Shown: piece after piece, positions 1 to 6,598 of the stretch | Layout: every line of letters starts with the position of its first letter | Numbering within the stretch: the first letter of the stretch is position 1 | NCBI RefSeq assembly: GCF_040096205.1 | Contig: NZ_JBBMFD010000013.1 | Coordinates: 1 to 64,000, forward strand | Length of the DNA stretch: 64,000 nucleotides | Origin: Solibaculum_A intestinale | GTDB taxonomy: Bacteria; Bacillota; Clostridia; Oscillospirales; Acutalibacteraceae | Direction of reading: 5' to 3' | Notes under the pieces: generated by a model | What the model saw: only the letters and a program-made list of their open reading frames with translations | What the model was told of the DNA's origin: nothing | Databases searched by the model: none | Position numbers and translations under genes: made by a program

Positions 1-18
1 CCCGGCCATTTGGCCGGG
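1..18. repeat. Perfect inverted repeat in front of abrB
   Basis: Eight-base arms CCCGGCCA and TGGCCGGG are separated by two T. The repeat lies 12 bases before the abrB Shine-Dalgarno sequence. No T-run follows on the + strand, so it is either the end of an upstream terminator cut by the window edge or a hairpin in the abrB leader. Confidence 0.5.
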
Positions 19-44
19 CGCAATCAACTGGGAGGATGGAGAAG

Positions 45-296
45 ATGAAAGCGACGGGGGTTGTCCGCAAGCTTGACAAGCTCGGTCGGATCGTGCTGCC
101 GAAGGAGCTGCGCGATTCCATGAACATTCAGGCAGATGATCACATGGAAATCTTCATGGAGGATGACGGTAGCATCATCCTGCGTAAATATGCGCCCTTC
201 TGTGCGGCCTGCGGGAGCATGGAGGAGGTCGAGACATTTGGGGAAACCAGGCTGTGCAAGGCGTGTGTGAAACTGATTAAACACAATAATTTGTGA
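45..296 (+). CDS. abrB: AbrB family transition-state regulator
   Basis: An 83-residue protein with an N-terminal SpoVT/AbrB swapped-hairpin DNA-binding domain (about residues 1-50, motif LDKLGRIVLPKELR). A short tail carries two CxxC pairs (CAAC and CKAC), as in clostridial AbrB proteins. The family represses stationary-phase and sporulation genes as a dimer or tetramer. An ATG at 36 is also in frame but directly abuts GGAGG (31-35); the ATG at 45 has a 9-base spacing and is the likely start. It is much shorter than SpoVT, which has an extra GAF domain. The sporulation link fits the sigK fragment 3 kb away, although nothing shows that the two are co-regulated. Confidence 0.85.
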   Translation: MKATGVVRKLDKLGRIVLPKELRDSMNIQADDHMEIFMEDDGSIILRKYAPFCAACGSMEEVETFGETRLCKACVKLIKHNNL

Positions 297-305
297 TAAC
301 GCCTC

Positions 306-338
306 TTGACAATCGCAATATATTGCGATATTATATAT
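306..338 (+). promoter_or_regulatory. Promoter with an 18-bp palindromic operator in the spacer
   Basis: TTGACA at 306-311 and TATTAT at 329-334 are 17 bases apart. The perfect palindrome ATCGCAATATATTGCGAT (312-329) fills the spacer and touches the -10 element. A bound dimer there would block RNA polymerase, so this reads as a repressed promoter. The cognate repressor is unknown. No convincing ORF follows directly. Confidence 0.65.
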
Positions 339-553
339 TTGTAATCGATATCTGTGCGCTCTCCGGTTTGGAGAATGCAGGCCCACGCGGCTTGCATAGC
401 ATACGTTTGTTTGAAGTTTGTACGTAAGTGAATTTTTTATTCACGAGTTAATTTTGCACGTGTCGTGGCCTTTTTGGGGTATGCGATTGATTTTGACAGA
501 ATGGACACGGGGGACTCCTCCAATTTTACAAAGGATTTATAATTAGGGCCAAC

Positions 554-595
554 GGCCGCAAAGCAGTTCGAAGGAATTTGTTTTGCGGCCTTTTT
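554..595 (+). terminator. Intrinsic terminator
   Basis: A 9-bp stem (GGCCGCAAA with TTTGCGGCC) closes an 18-base loop and is followed by TTTTT. It would end a transcript started at the 306-338 promoter, giving an RNA of about 250 bases without a clear ORF. Confidence 0.75.
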
Positions 596-696
596 GCGTC
601 TCAAACGGATCACGATGTTGTATCGGGAAAAGCCAGCCTGGTACGCATATAAAGAAGGAATGGTTAGAAATGAATCGGATTCGGATAATTAGGATA

Positions 697-1027
697 TTTA
701 CCCGCCCGCAAGCAAAGGAGGCGGGAAAGTTAAAACAAGAAATCCTTTGCAGAAGAGGTTTGGCAACCTTCTTCGGACCGGTAGAGGCGGTACCGGTTAT
801 CTTACTCAAGGCTTGTTCTCCGTCCGGACAGGCCGCAGAGCGCCCGCATGTGCAGCCGGACTTCTCCGGAAATTTGCCGAATGGCAAAACGGCGCTTGCC
901 GCTTGGGAAAACCAAGGCTTTTCAAAGCCTGATCTGCGGCTTCTTACTAAACAAATATCAAGTTGCTTCCTGTCAGAGACAGAAGGGAAAAAGACTGGAT
1001 TCACGGCTTAAAATCAGGGCTTTTTTG
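697..1027 (+). ncRNA. Candidate structured RNA or leader
   Basis: Many hairpins follow one another: 712-719 with 743-750; 752-760 with 765-774; ACCGGTA/TACCGGT at 777-797; CCGGA/TCCGG at 856-869; TTTGCC/GGCAAA at 873-888; AGGCTTT/AAAGCCT at 915-930; and 966-985. Two pairs exclude each other: 701-705/721-725 against 712-719/743-750, and 915-921/924-930 against 924-933/1013-1023. The last helix is followed by TTTTTT, a terminator/antiterminator layout. No known RNA family was recognised, so this rests on base pairing seen by eye only. Confidence 0.3.
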
Positions 1028-1104
1028 GTTTTATGCTCAGAAAATTACCGGAAACCTTCCGTCGTGCTAATGGGGAAGCTGCGCCAATCGGCGGAAAGGA
1101 ACGT

Positions 1105-2086
1105 ATGAAAACCAATCTTTATCAGAATTTACTCGTACAGGCAAACAAGCTTTATCGGCATAACCGGCAGGGGAGCTATCGCACCCGGCAGCGGTATTAC
1201 GAGGCGTACCAGCGCTTTTTACGCTTTGCGGCGAAAGAATTCCACTTGGAAAAGCTCAGCAACTGTTCGGGAAAGCATCTGTCCGCCTATGTGGAGGACA
1301 TGCAAAAAAGAGGGCTGTCTGCCTCGACCATAAAAACCGATCTGGCCGCCATCCGGTTCTGGCATGACCAAATTCCTAACGCTCACTATGTGTTGCCGGG
1401 CAATGAGGAATTTGAACTGGAACGCCGCCAATTCGGGAAGATGGATCGGAGATGGACCGATCAGGAGCTTGAAGCGATGCTGTCCTTATGCCTGGAAGAA
1501 GGGCAGGAAGACTACTGGGGCAGTCTGATCCTCGCGCGGTACGCAGGACTGCGGCTCCACGAAGTGCTGCGGATCGACACGGCCATAGCCCGCGCCGCCT
1601 TAAAAACCGGATTTCTTACCATCAAAGGAAAGGGCGGGAAAATCCGAAACGTACCGATCTGCGAGCCGGTTCGGGAAGCGCTATCAAAGGCACTCAAGAA
1701 AACACCGTCGGGACAGAAACTATTCGTGTCCAAAGAGACCCCGACCCACGAAAGAAAGGCCGCGATCCAAAACTTCATTCGCGCCCATCGCGGACAGGTG
1801 CAGAAGGACGGCGACAGGCTGCCTATCACCTTCCATGGCCTGCGGCACACCTACGCGGCCGAACAATATGAGAAGGAAATGAAAGACGGAACAGAAGGCA
1901 CGCTTGGCGGTTTCCAGGCTCTTGGGCCACGAACGGGAAGATGTCACCCGCGTGTATCTGGGAAGTGCGCAGAAGGTGCAACGAACGCCCAAACTGGTTG
2001 ACGGACAAAAGGAGCGGGAGGAAAAAGGGACCCATGAGGATGCTGCGGACGGGAATAAAAAAACATCCGGACACATAGGATTGTAG
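1105..2086 (+). pseudogene. Tyrosine recombinase/integrase broken by a +1 frameshift
   Basis: A phage-type integrase with an N-terminal SAM-like arm domain (about residues 1-95) and a catalytic domain holding Arg in GLRLHE, Lys in KGKGGK, and HGLRH. The first frame then runs into unrelated sequence and stops at 2001. The missing end, LLGHERED and the nucleophile region VTRVYLGS, lies in the +1 frame to 2086. The two frames join sensibly between about 1880 and 1889, where the second frame opens after a TGA. Start is ATG 1105 with GGAAAGGA upstream. The likely role is site-specific recombination of a mobile or skin-like element. The shift may be a disabling indel, a sequencing error or, less likely, programmed; no classical slippery site is visible. 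Confidence 0.8.
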
Positions 2087-2112
2087 TATCCCGATCAGAA
2101 GGGGGTGGGGGT

Positions 2113-2295
2113 ATCGAGATCCGGGTCCATATTCCAAACACCCAGGAGGATGAAAAAGCGCTGAGGGAAAAGGTGGCGCTGGTCTATGCCCAAGCGGTTC
2201 TTTACACGCTCGAAAAGACGCCTTGCCCCAAAGAACAAAAGCTGGAATTGCTGAAGGCCGTTTCAAAACAGACGAAAAGCAACATTCTCCGATAG
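2113..2295 (+). pseudogene. Small charged protein without a usable start codon
   Basis: The frame is open from 2059 to the TAG at 2293 and from 2113 encodes about 60 residues rich in Lys, Glu and Leu (for example LREKVALVYAQAVL), with the look of a real helical protein. No ATG, GTG or TTG lies in frame before GTG 2176. A purine-rich stretch (GGGGGTGGGGG) is followed by ATC at 2113, where a start codon would be expected. It lies 26 bases after the recombinase reading frame and is probably a decayed or non-canonically started partner gene of the same element. Function unknown. Confidence 0.4.
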
Positions 2296-2303
2296 GGATA
2301 CAT

Positions 2304-2333
2304 AGTGGGCGGCTGATCATCCAGCCGCCCACT
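2304..2333. terminator. Bidirectional hairpin between convergent genes
   Basis: Stem AGTGGGCGGCTG (2304-2315) with CAGCCGCCCACT (2322-2333). It separates the rightward recombinase region from the leftward regulator. The T-tract is short on either strand. Confidence 0.55.
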
Positions 2334-2359
2334 TCTTTGAGAGAAAACCAGTGGATACC

Positions 2360-2941
2360 TTATATAATACGAAGGAGCATTTCCCATGTCTCCTTTCGCA
2401 TTCGAACCCTGCCGCTCTCCCATTTCCTTACGGTGCCCGCCTGTACGCCCAACCGCTTGCCGAATTCTTGTTGGCTCAAACCCAGGCGCTCGCGCATGTT
2501 GCGAACCTGCTCGCCCTGATTCATTAAAAACCGGTTATAGTCGTCGAGCAGCAGTTCTATGTCCACCTCCAGCAGCGCGGCGATCCGGCGAAGCTTGTCC
2601 AAAGGATAGCGTTCGTGACTCGGATTCTCATAATGAAGATAGGTACTCTTAGGAATCCCTGCCCAGGCGGCTACCTGCCGCTGAAGCAGGGATTTTTGAT
2701 ACCGGTAGTACCGCAGCTTCTCCGCAGTGAAAGTGAGGAGAGAATCGTCAAAATAAAAAGCGCGAAACCGTTCGGCCGCCAAGGAATGGGAGGGGGAAAA
2801 GGGGAAATGAAGAAGCACCAAGGGCGCATAGCGAATACCGGTCGCGCAGTGCAGGGCCATGAGAATGATTGGTCCGCTCACCTGGCGTAATGGACGCCAG
2901 ATTTGCGCAGAGGGAGCCTTCCTTGCAAGATTGCCACACAT
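2360..2941 (-). CDS. Tandem-HTH (XRE/Cro-CI) regulator
   Basis: Two helix-turn-helix domains lie in the C-terminal two thirds: about residues 75-133 (RQVAAWAGIPKSTYLHYEN) and 145-190 (GLSQQEFGKRLGVQAGTVRKWE). Such proteins control phage-like and integrative elements. The first ~65 residues are not recognised; the true start may be internal (Met at 2860 is one option) because no strong ribosome binding site is seen before either ATG. The longest frame begins a few bases after the sigK stop on the same strand, just inside the presumed junction. Regulation of the neighbouring recombinase is a reasonable guess, no more. Confidence 0.65.
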   Translation of the reverse strand: MCGNLARKAPSAQIWRPLRQVSGPIILMALHCATGIRYAPLVLLHFPFSPSHSLAAERFRAFYFDDSLLTFTAEKLRYYRYQKSLLQRQVAAWAGIPKSTYLHYENPSHERYPLDKLRRIAALLEVDIELLLDDYNRFLMNQGEQVRNMRERLGLSQQEFGKRLGVQAGTVRKWESGRVRMRKETWEMLLRII

Positions 2942-2949
2942 GGAAGCCG

Positions 2950-3297
2950 CTATGGTAGAATAGCATTTTCAATGCATTTGGCTGCGTAAGTAGCGAGACG
3001 GCAGTTTTTCGCCCCGTTGAAGGTGTTTACCGCCTTGATCAGGCCGATGGTGCCGATGGAAATCAGATCGTCCTGATCCTTGGCGTTGGAGTAATATTTT
3101 TTGATGATATGGGCAACCAGGCGCAGATTATGTTCAATGAGCTTGTTGCGTGCTTCCAGATCGCCGTTGTGGAATTTGTCCAAACATTCCCGCTCCTCGG
3201 CGGCGGACAAAGGACGGGGAAAGGACCCGGCGTGGGTCACGTGCAGGGCAAAATAAATGAGGTTTGAAAAGATGGTGAACAAGAGGCTGGAAAACAT
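2950..3297 (-). pseudogene. sigK: 5' part of pro-sigma-K gene, cut at the skin-element site
   Basis: These 115 residues match the N-terminus of pro-sigma-K: a hydrophobic pro-sequence (about 1-20), FPRPLSAAEE, then sigma region 2 with LIEHNLRLVAHIIKKY, DLISIGTIGLIKAV and LATYAAKCIENAIL. The frame then meets a TAG at once. Regions 3 and 4 are missing and I find them nowhere in the window. In B. subtilis the skin element interrupts sigK in this same CIENEI codon stretch. Start is ATG 3297, because the AAGGAGGAG ribosome binding site lies 9 bases before it; the in-frame ATG at 3318 encodes that site. Sigma-K drives late mother-cell sporulation genes, so the gene is either restored by excision or dead. 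Confidence 0.85.
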
Positions 3298-3327
3298 GCT
3301 CGACCACTCCTCCTTCAAAGAGGTGTA

Positions 3328-3381
3328 TTAAGGGCATGTTTTGAAAATTCAGCGCCGAGCATTTTCAAAACACGCCCTTAA
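3328..3381 (-). repeat. 21-bp inverted repeat at the 5' end of sigK mRNA
   Basis: Arms at 3328-3348 and 3361-3381 match in 20 of 21 positions around a 12-base loop. The repeat begins close to the expected transcription start of the sigma-E-type promoter (3386-3414) and ends about 10 bases before the sigK ribosome binding site. It could stabilise the mRNA, control translation or be the trace of a small inverted-repeat element. Confidence 0.75.
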
Positions 3382-3385
3382 TGAG

Positions 3386-3414
3386 AGTATATGTCGTTTG
3401 GAAGGGAAATGTGC
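3386..3414 (-). promoter_or_regulatory. Sigma-E-type promoter for sigK
   Basis: On the minus strand GCACATT (3414-3408) and CATATACT (3393-3386) are separated by 14 bases. The known sigma-E consensus is KMATATT, 13-15 bases, CATACAnT; the first box fits 6 of 7. Pro-sigma-K is transcribed by sigma-E in known sporulators, so the match agrees with function. Confidence 0.55.
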
Positions 3415-3420
3415 CAGTCC

Positions 3421-3747
3421 TCAACTGGTATAATCTTCGAGTATGGTTTGCAGCTCCTGGGTGGAGTAGGCGGTAATGCCTCTTCGCAGGAGGGCCTGGT
3501 CGGTTTCCGGAAGCTCGCTTATGAGCACATCCTCGTAAAGCTCCACCGGCCGGTCGTTCCCGTCCTGGAACACCGCCAGCTTTCCTTCGTATACCCCCAC
3601 CGTCCAGGTGCTCGCTACGGCAGACGGATGATCGGCCTGGGAAACGGTCAGAGGCGGCTTTGTGGTGGCGGAAATCGCGGACGCGGCGCCGATGACGATG
3701 ACGCAGACCGCCGTGACCAGCAGCAATATTTTCATCTTTTTATCCAT
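3421..3747 (-). CDS. BofC C-terminal-domain-like membrane-anchored protein
   Basis: A 108-residue protein with an N-terminal membrane segment or uncleaved signal (about 6-24, ILLLVTAVCVIVIGA). A compact domain follows with VGVYEGKLAVF, SELPETDQALLRRGI and ELQTILEDY. That pattern recalls the BofC C-terminal domain found in many clostridial proteins. BofC in Bacillus restrains SpoIVB and so the processing of pro-sigma-K; whether this protein does so is unknown. Start ATG 3747 has GGAGGG 6 bases upstream; the longer frame to 3804 has no such site. It stands upstream of sigK on the same strand, which strengthens a sporulation role. Confidence 0.6.
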   Translation of the reverse strand: MDKKMKILLLVTAVCVIVIGAASAISATTKPPLTVSQADHPSAVASTWTVGVYEGKLAVFQDGNDRPVELYEDVLISELPETDQALLRRGITAYSTQELQTILEDYTS

Positions 3748-3970
3748 CGTGATCCCTCCGTTGACGTCCAAAATGAACTGGACCGCCGAGAAGTTTGCAG
3801 CCATATGCTTTTGCTCGGTGTTATTCTTGCCCGATTCGGTCCATACTATGCGGGAACAGGAAATTTGTTACAAAGTCAGCGGCAAAACGGCGGGAATCCG
3901 GGAGATGGGGGAGAAATGCAAGAATGGGCAGAATTCAAATTATTGCCTTTCTTTCTGAAATAGATTATGC

Positions 3971-3976
3971 TATAAT
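3971..3976 (+). promoter_or_regulatory. Extended -10 promoter of the penicillin-binding protein gene
   Basis: TATAAT preceded by TGC, an extended -10 element, lies 26 bases before the start codon. No -35 at normal spacing is convincing; TTGCCT at 3943 is 22 bases away. Confidence 0.5.
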
Positions 3977-4002
3977 ACCCTGACAAGGAGGCGAATAGTT
4001 GC

Positions 4003-6360
4003 ATGAAGCAGAAAAAACCTGTGACCGGCAAGGAAAAAGACGAAGCGGCCAAGCGCCGCGAACGTCAATTAAAAAAATCCCTTCATATTGCCGGCGAGGT
4101 CTTCTCCAGTATTTTCAAGGTACTGCTCAGCGTTGTCCTCGTCATTATGATCACGACCACGATCGTCGGCGGCGCGATGGCCATTTATGTGGTCAAGGCA
4201 GTGGACCGTACGACGAACATCGACCTGGACCGGCTTACTCTAGACTATACGAGCTTTTTGTATGAACAAGATCCCCTGACGGGAGAATGGTTGGAGGCGG
4301 CTCAATACTACCATTCGGAAAACCGCATTTGGGTGGACTTCGACCAGATCCCGGAGTATATGAAGGATGCGGCCATCGCCATTGAGGATAAACGCTTTTA
4401 TGAGCACAAGGGGGTGGACTGGAAGCGCAGCATCAGCGCCACCATCAACTCCTTCGTTCCCATCTACGGCAACCGCCAGGGCGGTTCCACCATCACCCAG
4501 CAGCTGATCAAGAACCTCACCGACGACGACGACGTGAGCTTTACCCGTAAGCTGCGGGAGATCATGCGCGCGTTGGAATTTGAAAAGCACAATTCCAAGG
4601 ATAAGATTCTCGGTGCCTACTTAAACACCATTGCGCTGGGAAGCGGCTGCAACGGCGTGCAGGCGGCGGCGCATAAGTATTTCGATAAGGACGTGGGCCA
4701 GCTCAACTTGGCGGAGTGCGCGGCCATCATCGGAATCACCAAGTATCCCACCAAGTACAATCCTTTTATCAACCCCGAATACAACAAGGAGCGCCAGGAA
4801 ACGGTGCTGCAGGCCATGTACGAGCAGGGGAAGATTTCGAAAGCGGAATACGATGAGGCGGTGGCTTATCCGCTGGAGTTTGCTACACAAAACATTGTCA
4901 GCCAGGAGACCATTGAAAACGACGTGGCCGGCTGGTATCAGGACATGGTGTTTGAGGACGTGGTCAACGACCTGCAGGAAAAGCTGGGCTATGAGGAAAA
5001 GTACGCCAAGAATCTGATGGTCACCGGCGGCCTGCGTATCTATTCCGCAGTGGACCGAGATATCCAAGCCCAGGTGGAAAATATTTATCAGAACGCGGAC
5101 AATTTCCCAAAGATCAGCACCAGCGCCATCCAGCCCCAGGCGGCGCTGATCGTGATGGATTACGAGGGTCGTATCGTGGGGGTAGCGGGCGCCACGGGGA
5201 AGAAGACCCAGAGCCGCGCCTTTAACCGGGCGACGATGGCGTACCGGCAGACTGGTTCGAGTATCAAGCCGCTTACGGTATATTCCCCCGGCATTGAGCT
5301 CGATAAGATCACCTATTCCACCCTATACGACGATACGCCTCCCTTTAAGCTTAGAGGCGAGCCCTGGCCTAACAACTATTCGGGCACCTATACCAATGAT
5401 CCCACCACCATTGCCAAGGGCCTGGAGCGGTCTCTCAATACCATCGCGGCTGGCGTAGTGAAGGACTTGGGATATAACACATGCTTTGACTTTGCAAAGG
5501 AACGGTATCATCTAGAAAATCTGATCGACGAGCCCAAAGACGAGACCGAGAAGTCCGACCGGGACGTGGGTTCCATGGCCCTGGGCGGCGTCAACGGCCT
5601 GACTCTGCGGGAAATGACCGCGGCCTTTGCCACCTTTGGAAACGGCGGTCTTTATTACGAGCCGTATTCCTACTATAAGGTGGAGGACAACAACGGAAAC
5701 GTCCTGCTGGAGAACTCGCCCACTCCTGACCGGGCCATCAGCTCGGATACGGCATGGGTGATGAATCGGATGATGACCCAAGTCATTGATGGCTCCCAGG
5801 GCACCGCCAGGGCAGCACGCTTCCGCAGCGGCATTGAGCTTTTTGCGAAGACCGGTACCGCCGGCAACGACACTCTCGGCTCTACCGACGCCTGGCTCAT
5901 CGGCGGGTCCCCCTATTACGTGACGGGCAGCTGGTACGGGTTCGACCGGATGAAGGACATTACGCCGGTGGTCACAACCGGTGCGGTAACCGGCTGGAAG
6001 ATGGTTATGGCCATGATCCATAAGCATCTGGATAACGCGTCGTTTGACCCGGACCCGAATGTGGTGACGCGGACGTACTGCATGGACAGCGGACTGCTGG
6101 CAGGTTCCGGCTGCTCTCATACCGCAACAGGGTATTATAAAAAGAGCAACATCCCGACGACCTGTGACGGCAGGCATGGGGGCAGCGGAGGAGAAGAGCC
6201 GCCGGTTACTTCCTCTAGCTCCCCGTCTTCGTCGTCTAGTCCGTCTTCGAGCTCTTCGAACTCATCCTCTTCGAGTTCATCCAGCTCCTCTTCATCCAGT
6301 TCCTCTTCCAGCTCATCCAGTTCCTCAGTGAATTCGGAGGACGAGGATGCAGTAGGTTAA
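4003..6360 (+). CDS. Class A penicillin-binding protein (PBP1A type)
   Basis: A bifunctional peptidoglycan glycosyltransferase/transpeptidase of 785 residues. A membrane anchor spans about 38-64. The GT51 domain shows Glu128 in IEDKRFYEH and GGSTITQQ at 160-167. The transpeptidase has SxxK (Ser419, Lys422), SLN at 477-479 and KTGT at 616-619. From about residue 735 the protein is nearly all serine with a few Pro and Asn, ending in an acidic tip. Serine codons are mixed, so this is not a simple trinucleotide expansion. Start ATG 4003 follows AAGGAGG. It stands alone between divergent and convergent genes. Confidence 0.92.
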   Translation: MKQKKPVTGKEKDEAAKRRERQLKKSLHIAGEVFSSIFKVLLSVVLVIMITTTIVGGAMAIYVVKAVDRTTNIDLDRLTLDYTSFLYEQDPLTGEWLEAAQYYHSENRIWVDFDQIPEYMKDAAIAIEDKRFYEHKGVDWKRSISATINSFVPIYGNRQGGSTITQQLIKNLTDDDDVSFTRKLREIMRALEFEKHNSKDKILGAYLNTIALGSGCNGVQAAAHKYFDKDVGQLNLAECAAIIGITKYPTKYNPFINPEYNKERQETVLQAMYEQGKISKAEYDEAVAYPLEFATQNIVSQETIENDVAGWYQDMVFEDVVNDLQEKLGYEEKYAKNLMVTGGLRIYSAVDRDIQAQVENIYQNADNFPKISTSAIQPQAALIVMDYEGRIVGVAGATGKKTQSRAFNRATMAYRQTGSSIKPLTVYSPGIELDKITYSTLYDDTPPFKLRGEPWPNNYSGTYTNDPTTIAKGLERSLNTIAAGVVKDLGYNTCFDFAKERYHLENLIDEPKDETEKSDRDVGSMALGGVNGLTLREMTAAFATFGNGGLYYEPYSYYKVEDNNGNVLLENSPTPDRAISSDTAWVMNRMMTQVIDGSQGTARAARFRSGIELFAKTGTAGNDTLGSTDAWLIGGSPYYVTGSWYGFDRMKDITPVVTTGAVTGWKMVMAMIHKHLDNASFDPDPNVVTRTYCMDSGLLAGSGCSHTATGYYKKSNIPTTCDGRHGGSGGEEPPVTSSSSPSSSSSPSSSSSNSSSSSSSSSSSSSSSSSSSSSSVNSEDEDAVG

Positions 6361-6370
6361 TAGAAATGAA

Positions 6371-6410
6371 AAAAGCGCCCGGTATCTTTGATACCGGGCG
6401 CTTTTTGTTT
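6371..6410. terminator. Bidirectional intrinsic terminator
   Basis: A 15-base stem (6371-6385 with 6391-6405) and a 5-base loop, with T-runs on both strands, end the penicillin-binding protein gene on the + strand. Confidence 0.9.
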
Positions 6411-6540
6411 TGTAAGCAGATATGCGCCAAAGAAAGGGAAGACACAGACGGCTGATGAAGAAATGGGCGATGGAAAGTTATCGCCTGCAGGCAAACGGGA
6501 AGAGGAAGGCGCCATATAAGGATAAACGTCGGTTTTGAAA

Positions 6541-6579
6541 CAAAAAATTCCCGGCTGCGAAAGAATTTCACAGCCGGGA
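6541..6579 (-). terminator. Terminator of the threonine/lysine operon
   Basis: Read on the minus strand, CCCGGCTG...CAGCCGGG forms a strong stem followed by AATTTTTT. It lies about 20 bases after the aspartate kinase stop codon. Confidence 0.88.
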
Positions 6580-6598
6580 GCAAGATGCAAGAGGGCCA

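Larger units (their letters stand above)
297..1104 (+). other. 808-base gap without a convincing gene
   Basis: The gap between abrB and the recombinase holds the promoter and palindrome at 306-338, an intrinsic terminator at 554-595, and a hairpin-rich stretch at about 697-1027. A reading frame of up to 142 codons (583-1011, or 113 codons from the ATG at 670) is open. It resembles nothing I know, begins with codons rarely used by its neighbours (ATA, AGG), and lies on the hairpins. Two tiny frames (375-431 and 481-546) lack good ribosome binding sites. A non-coding RNA of about 250 bases from 340 to 595, and a structured leader before the recombinase, are possible. Confidence 0.5.

Noticed and set aside
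495..507. GACAGAATGGACA repeated at 16285-16297
   Set aside because: A shared 13-mer is expected tens of times by chance in 64 kb, and the two contexts have nothing else in common.
775..800. T-box-like GGTACCG sequence
   Set aside because: The full T-box core and a terminator at the right distance before an amino-acid gene are absent; it is part of a simple hairpin.
583..1011. 142-codon open frame before the recombinase
   Set aside because: No recognised protein features, rare codons at its likely start (670), and it lies on a series of hairpins; left as unresolved rather than called a gene.
3298..3318. Upstream ATG giving sigK seven more residues
   Set aside because: Those codons encode the AAGGAGGAG ribosome binding site of the ATG at 3297.
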